NCBI GenBank assembly: GCA_035293565.1
Contig: DATGMP010000023.1
Coordinates: 1-64,000, forward strand
Direction: 5' to 3'
Source of the DNA: DATGMP01 sp035293565
Lineage (GTDB): Bacteria; Pseudomonadota; Alphaproteobacteria; BOG-932; Roseiterribacteraceae
Length of the DNA stretch: 64,000 nt
Program-made: the position numbers and the translations under genes
The notes under the pieces: generated by a model
Database searches by the model: none
Told to the model about the DNA's origin: nothing
Seen by the model: only the letters and a program-made list of their open reading frames with translations
In this document: positions 35,139-43,268 of the stretch, in pieces
Numbering within the stretch: position 1 is the first letter of the stretch
How the letters are laid out: each line of letters starts with the position of its first letter

Positions 35139-36683
35139 TTATACCAGCTTGTGTTGGCGGCCGACGAAGACGAGCAGAAGCCCGCCATAGACGATTACGA
35201 GCACCAGGCAAGCAGCCGCGAAGCCCTTGGCGCCGGTGAACCAGTATTGCGGCCGTTTGTCGAAGGTCGGAATGACCGAGATGCTGCCCAGGATCGGCAA
35301 TCCGAGCGATTGCAGCCCTGTGGTCGTGCTGAACGAGCTGTCGATCTGGGTCAGCAGCAGCGCCACGCCGAGGCCCGCGCCGACGCCCGCGATCAGCGCC
35401 ATCGAAAGATATAGCGGCCGGTTCGGAGCGACGGGGAGGGTCGGAACCTCGGGCGGATCGATGGTCTTGATGTCGACCTTGTCGCCCTTCTTGTCGGCCT
35501 CTTCGGCGATGTGCGCCGATTCACGCCGCGCCAGCAGCTCTTCGTAATTCCGCTTGATGACCTCGTAGTCGCGGTCGAGGTTCAGATACTCCGCGCCAAC
35601 GGAGGGCGCCCGCCGCGCCTCGTCCTCGAGCTTGTCGCGATCCTCTTCGGCCGAGGCCAGATGCCGGCGGAGCGCGGCGATCTTGGTTTCCGAGTCCACC
35701 AGTTTGGCCTTGATATCGCGATAGACCGGATTTTCGACCTGCTGCGAGCTCATGCCGCCCTTCTTGGCCGGGTTTTCCTTGATCTTCGCCTCGACGGCCT
35801 GGATCTGGTGTTTTAGGGCGATCACGACCGGATGCTGCTCCGTCATCGTCGAAAGCGCGGTTTCGAGCTGCGTGTTCAACTGCTGGAGGCGAGCCTCGGG
35901 CGAAATGGCGAGCCCGTCCTCTCCCTTCGGAGTCGTCGCCGTCATCAGCGTTTGATAGGGCGGCAGCGAATCGAGCTCCTTCTGGAGATTATCGCGCTCC
36001 GCAATCGCGTCGTTCAGATCTTCGGTGATGTGCTGGACCGTGCTGCGCGCCGCGATCAAGTTCGACGAACCCGACGCGGCGTTCGGCAGCAGGTCGAAAT
36101 AGCGCGTCTGGAATTCGGCTTTTTTGCGCTCGGCCTCGCGCAGCTGCGTCTCGTAGCTGTCGATCTGGGTCTGCAGAAAGCGCTGGGCGCTATCCATGTC
36201 GCTCCGCGTGTCGCCGGCGCTCGACTCCATGAAGATCGAAAGGACGTTCGACACCACGCTCTGCGCCAGCTGCGGGTCGGTGTCGCGGTAGCTGACCATG
36301 AAGAGGTTGCGCGTCTGCGGCCGGATGATGATCGAGGTCTGCAGCTGGCGAACCATTCTCTCCATGTCGGTGTTGTCGTGGACCCGCATGTCCAGGTCGG
36401 TCATGCGGATGAGCTTCTTCATGTTCGGACCGCTGAGGAGCGTCCGCTGCATCCGCTCGAGTCTGTTGTCGATGTCGTTGTTGACCGCCAGCCCCGCCAG
36501 AAGGGGCGTCAAAGCCTCGTCGGCGCTCATATAAAGGCGCGCCTCGGACTCGTAGAGGTCGGGCATGCGGGAGACGATGATCCAGCCGACGACGCACACC
36601 GCCCAGGCGACGCCGATGGCATACCATTTGCGCCGCCACATCGACCGCGCATACTGGAGAATGATGATACGCAAGGAGCCCAT
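35139..36683 (-). CDS. XrtA system chain-length determinant protein (Wzz/PCP family)
   Basis: This 514-residue inner membrane polysaccharide co-polymerase has one membrane helix near the N-terminus (about 18-37), a long periplasmic coiled-coil region (roughly 150-390), and a second helix near the C-terminus (about 480-503). The Wzz-type N-terminal segment and a proline-rich stretch (PTLPVAPNRP) before the last helix are in place. It lacks the kinase domain, which is the separate downstream gene. It sets the polymer length and links synthesis to the export lipoprotein encoded 14 bases upstream. Confidence 0.93.
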   Translation of the reverse strand: MGSLRIIILQYARSMWRRKWYAIGVAWAVCVVGWIIVSRMPDLYESEARLYMSADEALTPLLAGLAVNNDIDNRLERMQRTLLSGPNMKKLIRMTDLDMRVHDNTDMERMVRQLQTSIIIRPQTRNLFMVSYRDTDPQLAQSVVSNVLSIFMESSAGDTRSDMDSAQRFLQTQIDSYETQLREAERKKAEFQTRYFDLLPNAASGSSNLIAARSTVQHITEDLNDAIAERDNLQKELDSLPPYQTLMTATTPKGEDGLAISPEARLQQLNTQLETALSTMTEQHPVVIALKHQIQAVEAKIKENPAKKGGMSSQQVENPVYRDIKAKLVDSETKIAALRRHLASAEEDRDKLEDEARRAPSVGAEYLNLDRDYEVIKRNYEELLARRESAHIAEEADKKGDKVDIKTIDPPEVPTLPVAPNRPLYLSMALIAGVGAGLGVALLLTQIDSSFSTTTGLQSLGLPILGSISVIPTFDKRPQYWFTGAKGFAAACLVLVIVYGGLLLVFVGRQHKLV

Positions 36684-36697
36684 GACTTAGAGTCCGG

Positions 36698-37303
36698 TTA
36701 GAACCATGCCTGCGGGATGATCAGAATGTCGCCGGGCTGCATCGCGACATTGGCGGAGATGTCGCCGTCCTTGATCAGATCGTCCAGCCGCAACGGGATC
36801 TCCGTCTCCTTGCCGTCGACAATGCGGACGATCTTTGCCCGGTTGCCGGCCGCGAAACGGGTCAGCCCATGCACCGTGATCATCGCGTCCAGCGCCGTCA
36901 TGTTCGCCTGATAGGCGATGGCCTGGGGATCGGTCGCTTCGCCGACGATGCGAATCTGCTGATCATAGGGACCGTGGAACGCCGTCACGATGACGGTAAC
37001 GGTCGGATCCTGCACATATTTCTTGAGCTGGGTCTCGATATCCCTTGCCAGTTGCGTCGGCGTCTTGCCGGTCGCGACCAGGTCGTCGATGAGAGGCACC
37101 GAAAGGCGCCCGTCCGGTCGGACCGTTACGGCGCGGGACAATTCCGGAGAGCGCCAGACGAATATCTCGATCCCGTCCAACGGCCCGATGATATACATCG
37201 CGGTCGGCGTCGCTGGCTGAGTAAGGACTTCCGAGGGCTCGTTGGCCGCGCAGCCGGCGATCATGAGCACGGCGGCGGCGAGGACTAGGCGCTTCAGTGG
37301 CAT
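36698..37303 (-). CDS. Polysaccharide export lipoprotein (Wza/GfcE-like), first gene of the XrtA operon
   Basis: The 201-residue protein has a lipoprotein signal with lipobox IAGC (Cys18), then the polysaccharide biosynthesis/export domain (YIIGPLDGIEIFVWR, TVRPDGRLSVPLIDDL) and one SLBB-type domain (IRIVGEATDPQAIAYQANMTALDAM, ending GDILIIPQAWF). It is shorter than E. coli Wza and probably forms the periplasmic part of the export channel. The ATG at 37303 starts directly at the signal peptide; an ATG four codons earlier is possible. It heads the leftward operon ending at 25104. Confidence 0.93.
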   Translation of the reverse strand: MPLKRLVLAAAVLMIAGCAANEPSEVLTQPATPTAMYIIGPLDGIEIFVWRSPELSRAVTVRPDGRLSVPLIDDLVATGKTPTQLARDIETQLKKYVQDPTVTVIVTAFHGPYDQQIRIVGEATDPQAIAYQANMTALDAMITVHGLTRFAAGNRAKIVRIVDGKETEIPLRLDDLIKDGDISANVAMQPGDILIIPQAWF

Positions 37304-37735
37304 GCGTCGTCCCATTAGGCTGTTTAGCGTTTCGTATAGCAGGAAGCCCCTTGGGTGGCAAAGGTCGCCTGAGGCCAAACCGGTGCTTGCGGACCCGTTG
37401 CCTCGACCTGACAGATCCTTCATTCCTTGCTCCCTTGCTCGTTAACCGGGACGCAAAACGCCGACCGCGGCCGCCCGGGTGGGTAGCCGCAAAATCAGTC
37501 TCACGCCGGTGCGATTTTGGCCGCTGCACCTTAATGCTCGATAAATATGTAAGTTCCCATTTCCCAGAGCGAAATCCGCAAATTGACCCCAAGCGTAAAA
37601 AAATACCGCGCTTTGGTCACGACAAAAGCTCGCAACCCGACCGATTGGTCGACGCCAGTCGGCCATTGGCAGCCCAGCCGGCCGTTGATATGCAGTGCGC
37701 GTCCGCCCGCTCGAGGCTGGCTGGAGGAGATTGCG
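37304..37735. promoter_or_regulatory. Divergent intergenic region between the XrtA operon and the unrecognised membrane protein gene
   Basis: This 432-base region must hold the promoter of the eleven-gene leftward operon and of the rightward gene at 37736. A stretch around 37530-37620 is richer in A+T, with a run of seven A's at 37599-37605. I looked for a sigma-54 (-24/-12) element, expected if PrsR controls this operon, and found no convincing match. Open frames across it look like shadows. Confidence 0.4.
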
Positions 37736-39004
37736 ATGGTGCCGCGTGTCGCGGCGGTCGTGCTAGGCGCTGTCGCCGGTATCGCCGCCCTACTGGTTCT
37801 AGCCCAGGACTGGGATTCCGCCGTAACGCTTGTCGGCATCGGAAAGCCCGCGGTCCTTGCGGTTTTGGCCGACCCGGCGCCGCGGGTCGCCTGGACCCTG
37901 TCGGTCGCAATATCGGCTTTCGCGGTCGTTGCCCTTCTGATCGCGCTGGTCGCCGGCTTCGCCGAAGTGCTGGTCGCCCGGGCTCGGATCGACGCGCTGC
38001 GTCACGATCCGGCGATGGCTGGGCGATGGAACGCCGCCGATTGGCGGGCCGCGTTCGCCCATACGGCGATCCGCGAACGCGCGGAGGCCGCGATCGCCGC
38101 CCTGTTGCCGGTCGCGGGCGCGCCCAGCGAGGTCGGCGAGCGGCGAGTCATTGCCGATCCTGCGATCTTGGTCGATCTCGATCGTTTCTGGCTCGAGCGC
38201 CTTGCGTTGGACCGAGTCGTTCTTCCTCTGCCGAACCTGCTTTTGGCGCTGGGCGCCGTCACGGCGCTCCTGCGCTACGCCTCGGGCGAGCCCGGCTGGG
38301 AGATCGCGCTCGTGGCGGGCGCGGCCGGCTGGCTCGCGATCAGAGCCGTGCACTACGCCGTGCGGCTCGTTCTGGGAATTGTCGTGGAGTTGGCGGTAGG
38401 CGCGGCGACGGCGGCGGTGCGGCCGTTGACCTCGGCCCTCTCGATCGAGCTCATTGCTTGGCGAGCCGGCGACGAGCGGCGGCGGGCCGCTGGACCGCCT
38501 TTGGCGCTGGAGCCTCCCCGTGCCGGCGGCGCGCTGACGGTCAACCGCGATGAGGCCTTTTCCGCCAGGGAGAAGGTTGAAGAGCCGGCGATCGCGCCGC
38601 TCGTGCCGACCGCCGGCGGGGTCGAGGCGGTTCTTGCGGAGATTCGGGCCGGAATCGAAGAGCTGCTCGCCGCGCCGGCGGCCAAGGGACAGGCAGAGGA
38701 GATCGCCGAATCGCTGCGCCGCGCCATTGCCGACCAGGGTGACGTGCTTCGTCAGGCCGGCGCCGAGGTTCGCGGCGGCGTCGAGGCTGTTGCCGGCCCG
38801 CTCCACGCGACCCTCGGGTCGATAGAGGCGACCGAACGGCGCCATGTCGAGCTCATGTCCGAATTGCTGCAGGTTCTCGAGAGGATAGGCGCAACGCCTT
38901 CTCACGCGCCGGCGGGCCGGAGCGAGCCGAGGATGGATTCAGTGCCCAACGCGGAGGTAGCCGACGCCCTCCGCAGCCTTCTGCGCGAATTCGACGAAAG
39001 CTAG
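37736..39004 (+). CDS. Unrecognised multi-helix membrane protein inside the XrtA locus
   Basis: I do not recognise this 422-residue protein. It has hydrophobic segments at about 5-23 and 52-80, a mostly polar, Ala/Arg-rich loop of 80 residues, then hydrophobic segments at about 161-181 and 188-228, and a long cytoplasmic-looking tail (about 240-422) with helical, heptad-like stretches (295-375). A TM-TM-loop-TM-TM-tail order is the layout of MotA/TolQ/ExbB and ZorA channels, but no family motif confirms this. GGAGGAG stands five bases before the ATG. It is divergent from the XrtA operon and convergent with prsT (10-base gap), so it is transcribed alone. Confidence 0.72.
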   Translation: MVPRVAAVVLGAVAGIAALLVLAQDWDSAVTLVGIGKPAVLAVLADPAPRVAWTLSVAISAFAVVALLIALVAGFAEVLVARARIDALRHDPAMAGRWNAADWRAAFAHTAIRERAEAAIAALLPVAGAPSEVGERRVIADPAILVDLDRFWLERLALDRVVLPLPNLLLALGAVTALLRYASGEPGWEIALVAGAAGWLAIRAVHYAVRLVLGIVVELAVGAATAAVRPLTSALSIELIAWRAGDERRRAAGPPLALEPPRAGGALTVNRDEAFSAREKVEEPAIAPLVPTAGGVEAVLAEIRAGIEELLAAPAAKGQAEEIAESLRRAIADQGDVLRQAGAEVRGGVEAVAGPLHATLGSIEATERRHVELMSELLQVLERIGATPSHAPAGRSEPRMDSVPNAEVADALRSLLREFDES

Positions 39005-39014
39005 ACGAGGGAAT

Positions 39015-41819
39015 CTAGCTCTTCGAAAGCTGGGCCAGCAGCGCCTCGGCGTCCTTCTTGCTGTCGAAGTCGCGCCCGACGGCGATCGCCTTCTTGAGAA
39101 GGTCGGCGGCCTCCGGCTTCTTGCCGGTTTTGTCGAGCGCGACCGCCAGATGGTACGAGATGTCCAGATCGTCTGGCGCGCCTGTATGGGCCTGTTCCAG
39201 GTATTTGAGGCCGTTCGCCGTGTCATCCTTCTGAAGCATGATCCAGCCCAGCGTATCATCGATCGCCGGGCTCTGCGGCGCGGCCTCATGAGCCTTCTGA
39301 GCGAAATCCAGCGCGCGGGAATCGCCGTCGAGTTGATAGATGTAGGCCAGATTGTTCAGGATCAGCGGATCGTTCGGACGGCTCTTGAGCGCGGTTTCGA
39401 AGCGCGTCCTGGCGTCCGCATAGTCCTTCTGCTGCAGCGAGAAGTTGGCCAGGTCCACCTGGGCTGCGAGATCGTTCGGATGCGCGTTGACCCAGTCCTT
39501 CAGGAGCTTGCCCGCCTGGGCCGGCTTTCCGTCCCTCATCGCTATACCGGCGAGGCGGCTCACGAGCAGCAACGACGGATGCACTTGCAAGGCCTTATTG
39601 TATGCCGCGACCGCTTCGGCCGGGCGCTTCTGCGACTGCAGATAATCGCCCTCCACCACTTGCGCCCGCGGCTGGTCGGGCATCTGCGCCGCAAGGCGTT
39701 GCGCAGCCTGGATGGCGTCGTCGGGATTACGTTGGCCCAGATAGGCGATTTCCTGAATCGCCAAGCCGATGTTGTTGGGATCCAGTTTTCGGGCCTCGCC
39801 GATCGTGGCGATTGCCCCGGCGGTGTCGCCGGACAAGGCCTGGGCTTTGGCCAGGTCGCTGCGCACCGCCGGATCCTGCGGTCGAAGCTCCGATAGGCGC
39901 TGAAGGCTGACGACCGCGTCCTTGGCGTCCTTCTTCTGCAATTCGAGCTCCGCGCGCATCGCGAAAAGCCGCGGCTCGTTCGGCTGCCGGATCTGCATGT
40001 CGCGGACGATCGCCAGAGCCGAATCCATGTCCTTTTTCACCATGTAGGCCTGGACCAGGCCGAGGGCCGCAGGAATGCTGTCCGGCTGGGCATGGTGAGC
40101 TTTGAGCCACAGATCGACCACGTCGTCGGGCTTCTTGTCGGCCTCGAGCAGCTGGCTCAGCCGCTGGAGCGCCTGTGCGTTGTTCGGATCCTTGTCGAGG
40201 ATTTCGCGATACTTCGCCTTGGCGTCGTCAGGATGACCCTGCAGCGTGGCGATATAGCCGAGCTGTAGTTTGGCGGGAGCGAAATCGGGAAACTGCTTTT
40301 CGACCGCCTGATAGGCGGCCTGCGCCTCCGGCAGGTGATTCTGCGCCAGCTCGAGCATGCCGCTCATGTTTCCGGCAAGCGGATCATCGGGTCTGCGCTT
40401 CTTGAGGTCGGCAATCAGGCTTTTGGCCTTGTCCCAATCCTTGGCGCGCATATAGACGAGGATAAGCGCCTCAGTGGACGGCGCGTCGTCCGGCGCGAGC
40501 TGCACCGCCTTTTCGAGTTCGCTCGTACCTTCGGCGCTGTCGCCGGTCGCCAGATGGTTGAGGGCGAGGCCACGCAGAACCGCCGGATTGTCGGGTGCGA
40601 GCTTCTGCGCCTTTTCAAAAGCCTCGACCGCCTGCTGCGGCTTGCGGGCCCCCATATAGGCTTGCCCGAGCATGGTGAGGGCGGCAAAATCGTCCGGAGA
40701 CTGGGCCGTGACCTTCTCCAGCACCTCGGCGGCTCCCGTCGAATTGCCCTTGCGCAGCATGATGTCGGCCTGGACTTTCTCGCCGATGACATCGTCCGGC
40801 ACCGCCGCCAGATAGGCCGTGATTGCCGCTTCGGCCTGCTCGAGCTGCTTCAAGCTGGTTTTGACGACCGCCTGCAGGTAGTAGCCGCGCGGAAAATTGG
40901 GAAAGGCGGGGGCGATCTTGGTCAGGATCGTGTCCGCTCCGGTGAAATCCTTCCGGCGAGCGAGAATGAGCGCCTCGAGATAGTTCCCCGGAACCGACCG
41001 GTTGTTGATTCCGAGGAGAGTCTTGACGTCGGCTTCCGCCTTGGCGTCCTCCTTCTGGCCGATCAGCGTTTGCGCCCGATCGATGTAGCCCGCGATATTA
41101 TTGGGCTCGGTCTTGACCGCCAGGTCGAACTGGCCGAGGGCGCCGGCGTGGTCGCCCTTGCGATTGAGGATCTCGCCCTTGAGGATGTAAGCGTCGGCGC
41201 TCGGGTTGATCTGGATGATCTCGTCGGCCTTCTTCAGCGCGTCGTCCAGCTGACCTTGCGCGTAAGCAATCTTCGCCAGTCCGAGCTTCGGCTCGATGCT
41301 TTGCGGTTCGAGCTGTTCCGCCGCCACCAGCGAGGAGCGGGCGTCGTCGATCTTCTTCAGCTGGATCTGCGCCTCGGCGCGGACCGAGAGCGTCGCCGCG
41401 CGAGCCTCGGGCGAATCTTCGTCGCGGACCGGCAAATCCTGCAAGAGCTGATCGTACTTGCCTTGCATGAGATAGGTGCGACCCAGCAGCGGGATGAGCT
41501 TGGCCTCGTCCGCGCCGTGCTCGCGCGCGGACTTCAGCTCGATCTCGGCGCCGTCGATGTCGTTGAGGCGCAATTCCAGCTTGGCGAGCTCGAGCCTCAG
41601 CTTCGGATCGTCGGGGGCGGCCTTGACTGCGTTCTTCATCTCGATCTCGGCGCCCTTCAGGTCGCCGTTCGCGATCATTTTATCGGCTTCGGCCTTGTAC
41701 TTGCCGGCCTGCGCAGGGTCGCTATCGGCTGCCCAGCTCGGGGCTCCCGTGAGCGCTGGAATGATGCAAAGGGCAGCGGTGGCCAAAAGCCGAGTCACGA
41801 ATCGATGAGAGCGATTCAT
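39015..41819 (-). CDS. prsT: PEP-CTERM system TPR-repeat protein PrsT
   Basis: The 934-residue protein is built of about 20 TPR units (for example PDNPAVLRGLALNHLATGDSAEG and RPNDPLILNNLAYIYQLDGDSR) after a signal peptide. This matches PrsT, the large TPR protein of exosortase loci, probably a periplasmic scaffold for the export machinery. PrsT is usually annotated as a lipoprotein, but here the only N-terminal Cys follows AAL, not a lipobox, so signal peptidase I cleavage near PSWA is likelier. GGGAGG stands before the ATG at 41819. It lies 60 bases after prsR on the same strand. Confidence 0.92.
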   Translation of the reverse strand: MNRSHRFVTRLLATAALCIIPALTGAPSWAADSDPAQAGKYKAEADKMIANGDLKGAEIEMKNAVKAAPDDPKLRLELAKLELRLNDIDGAEIELKSAREHGADEAKLIPLLGRTYLMQGKYDQLLQDLPVRDEDSPEARAATLSVRAEAQIQLKKIDDARSSLVAAEQLEPQSIEPKLGLAKIAYAQGQLDDALKKADEIIQINPSADAYILKGEILNRKGDHAGALGQFDLAVKTEPNNIAGYIDRAQTLIGQKEDAKAEADVKTLLGINNRSVPGNYLEALILARRKDFTGADTILTKIAPAFPNFPRGYYLQAVVKTSLKQLEQAEAAITAYLAAVPDDVIGEKVQADIMLRKGNSTGAAEVLEKVTAQSPDDFAALTMLGQAYMGARKPQQAVEAFEKAQKLAPDNPAVLRGLALNHLATGDSAEGTSELEKAVQLAPDDAPSTEALILVYMRAKDWDKAKSLIADLKKRRPDDPLAGNMSGMLELAQNHLPEAQAAYQAVEKQFPDFAPAKLQLGYIATLQGHPDDAKAKYREILDKDPNNAQALQRLSQLLEADKKPDDVVDLWLKAHHAQPDSIPAALGLVQAYMVKKDMDSALAIVRDMQIRQPNEPRLFAMRAELELQKKDAKDAVVSLQRLSELRPQDPAVRSDLAKAQALSGDTAGAIATIGEARKLDPNNIGLAIQEIAYLGQRNPDDAIQAAQRLAAQMPDQPRAQVVEGDYLQSQKRPAEAVAAYNKALQVHPSLLLVSRLAGIAMRDGKPAQAGKLLKDWVNAHPNDLAAQVDLANFSLQQKDYADARTRFETALKSRPNDPLILNNLAYIYQLDGDSRALDFAQKAHEAAPQSPAIDDTLGWIMLQKDDTANGLKYLEQAHTGAPDDLDISYHLAVALDKTGKKPEAADLLKKAIAVGRDFDSKKDAEALLAQLSKS

Positions 41820-41879
41820 CAAATGCCTCCCAGAAAGATCCCGGGCCGCCTCGCACGATCGCGTCGGGCGGCCTTACAG

Positions 41880-43268
41880 CTATGATGGTGAATCCGACGA
41901 AGCAAAGTGGCTGACTTCCATGCCAAGGCTTTCGAGCAGGCTATACAAAGTCGGCCGGCTGACGCCAAGCAGCTTGGCGGCGATCGACAGATTGCCATTG
42001 CTCTGCGCGAGAGCACGCTGGATGACCGTGCGCTCCGCCCGGTTTCGCGCGACGCGAAGGTCGAGTTCTTCGGACTCGCCCGTGGGCGGCGCCAATTCGA
42101 GATCGGCGGCGGTCAGGTGTGTTCCATCGGCCATCACCACGGCGCGCTTGATCCGATTTTCGAGTTCGCGGACATTGCCGCGCCACGGATCGGCGGCGAT
42201 CGCAGCTATGGCATCGGCCGAAAAACCGCGCAGTTTCCTGTCGAACTGGACGTTGAAGCGCTTGAGGAAATAGCTCGCCAGCAGAACGGAGTCCTCGCCG
42301 CGCGCGCGAAGTGCCGGTATGCGGATGATGACTTCGTTCAGCCGGTAATAGAGGTCCTCGCGAAAGCGACCATCCGCCATCTGCGTGTCGAGATTCTGGT
42401 TGGTCGCGCAGACGATCCGGACATCGACCTGGATTTGCTGCCGGCCGCCGATCCGTTCGATGATCTGGTTCGACAGGAAGCGCAGCAGCTTTACCTGGAG
42501 CGGTTGCGGCAGATCGCCGATTTCATCGAGGAAGAGCGTCCCGGTATGGGCGCTCTCGATCTTGCCGATCGTCTGCTTGACTGCGCCAGTGAAGGCGCCC
42601 TTTTCATGCCCGAACAGCTCGCTTTCGAGCAGATTCTCGGGAATGGCGCCGCAATTGATCGCGACGAAGGGCCGCGAGCGGCGCGCCGAGAGCTGATGGA
42701 CCGCTTTGGCGACGAGCTCCTTGCCGGTGCCGCTTTCGCCCAGGATCAGGACGGCAACGTCCGTCGGCGCGATCTTCTCGATGGTCCGGCAGACCTTGAG
42801 CATCTCGGCCGACGCCGTAATGATGCCGTCAATCGGGGATTTCGGAATGTTGAGCGCCGAAAGGCGGCGGTTCTCGTCCTCGAGCCTCGAGAGACGGAGC
42901 GCGCGATCGAGGATCGTTCTGAGGACGTCGATCTCGATCGGCTTCTGGTAGAAATCATAGGCTCCCAGCGACACGGCTTTCAGCGCATGTGCGCGGCTCT
43001 CGTTTCCGCTGGCGACGATGATCTTGGTTTCGGGCGCCATCGACAGGATCGCCTCGAGCGCCGCCAGCCCCTCGCTGGCGCCGTCCGGATCCGGGGGAAG
43101 CCCCAGATCGACGACGGCGATCGGCGGCCGCTCGAGCCGCATGATCTCCAGCGCCTCTTCGCGCGTGCCGGAGAGGAAGAGGACATAGTCCGACAACGCC
43201 CAGCGATACTGCCGGCGCAGACCATCGTCGTCTTCGAGAATCAATAGCTTTGGCTTGTCTTCGCTCAC
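41880..43268 (-). CDS. prsR: PEP-CTERM box response regulator PrsR (NtrC family)
   Basis: The 462-residue protein has a receiver domain (phospho-acceptor Asp54 in VVDLGLPPD), a sigma-54-interacting AAA+ domain (Walker A GESGTGKE, the GAFTGA loop in GHEKGAFTGAVKQ, and LFLDEIGDLP), and a Fis-type helix-turn-helix at the end (NLSIAAKLLGVSRPTLYSLLE). All parts needed for sigma-54 activation are present. The GTG at 43268 overlaps the stop of prsK (GTGA). The frame open to 43508 is antisense-like and lacks family similarity. It should activate exosortase-linked genes from sigma-54 promoters. Confidence 0.95.
   Translation of the reverse strand: MSEDKPKLLILEDDDGLRRQYRWALSDYVLFLSGTREEALEIMRLERPPIAVVDLGLPPDPDGASEGLAALEAILSMAPETKIIVASGNESRAHALKAVSLGAYDFYQKPIEIDVLRTILDRALRLSRLEDENRRLSALNIPKSPIDGIITASAEMLKVCRTIEKIAPTDVAVLILGESGTGKELVAKAVHQLSARRSRPFVAINCGAIPENLLESELFGHEKGAFTGAVKQTIGKIESAHTGTLFLDEIGDLPQPLQVKLLRFLSNQIIERIGGRQQIQVDVRIVCATNQNLDTQMADGRFREDLYYRLNEVIIRIPALRARGEDSVLLASYFLKRFNVQFDRKLRGFSADAIAAIAADPWRGNVRELENRIKRAVVMADGTHLTAADLELAPPTGESEELDLRVARNRAERTVIQRALAQSNGNLSIAAKLLGVSRPTLYSLLESLGMEVSHFASSDSPS

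Noticed and set aside
37304..37735. A sigma-54 promoter for the XrtA operon, expected from PrsR
   Set aside because: No GG-N10-GC pair with a reasonable match was found on either strand; nearby partial matches had the wrong spacing.
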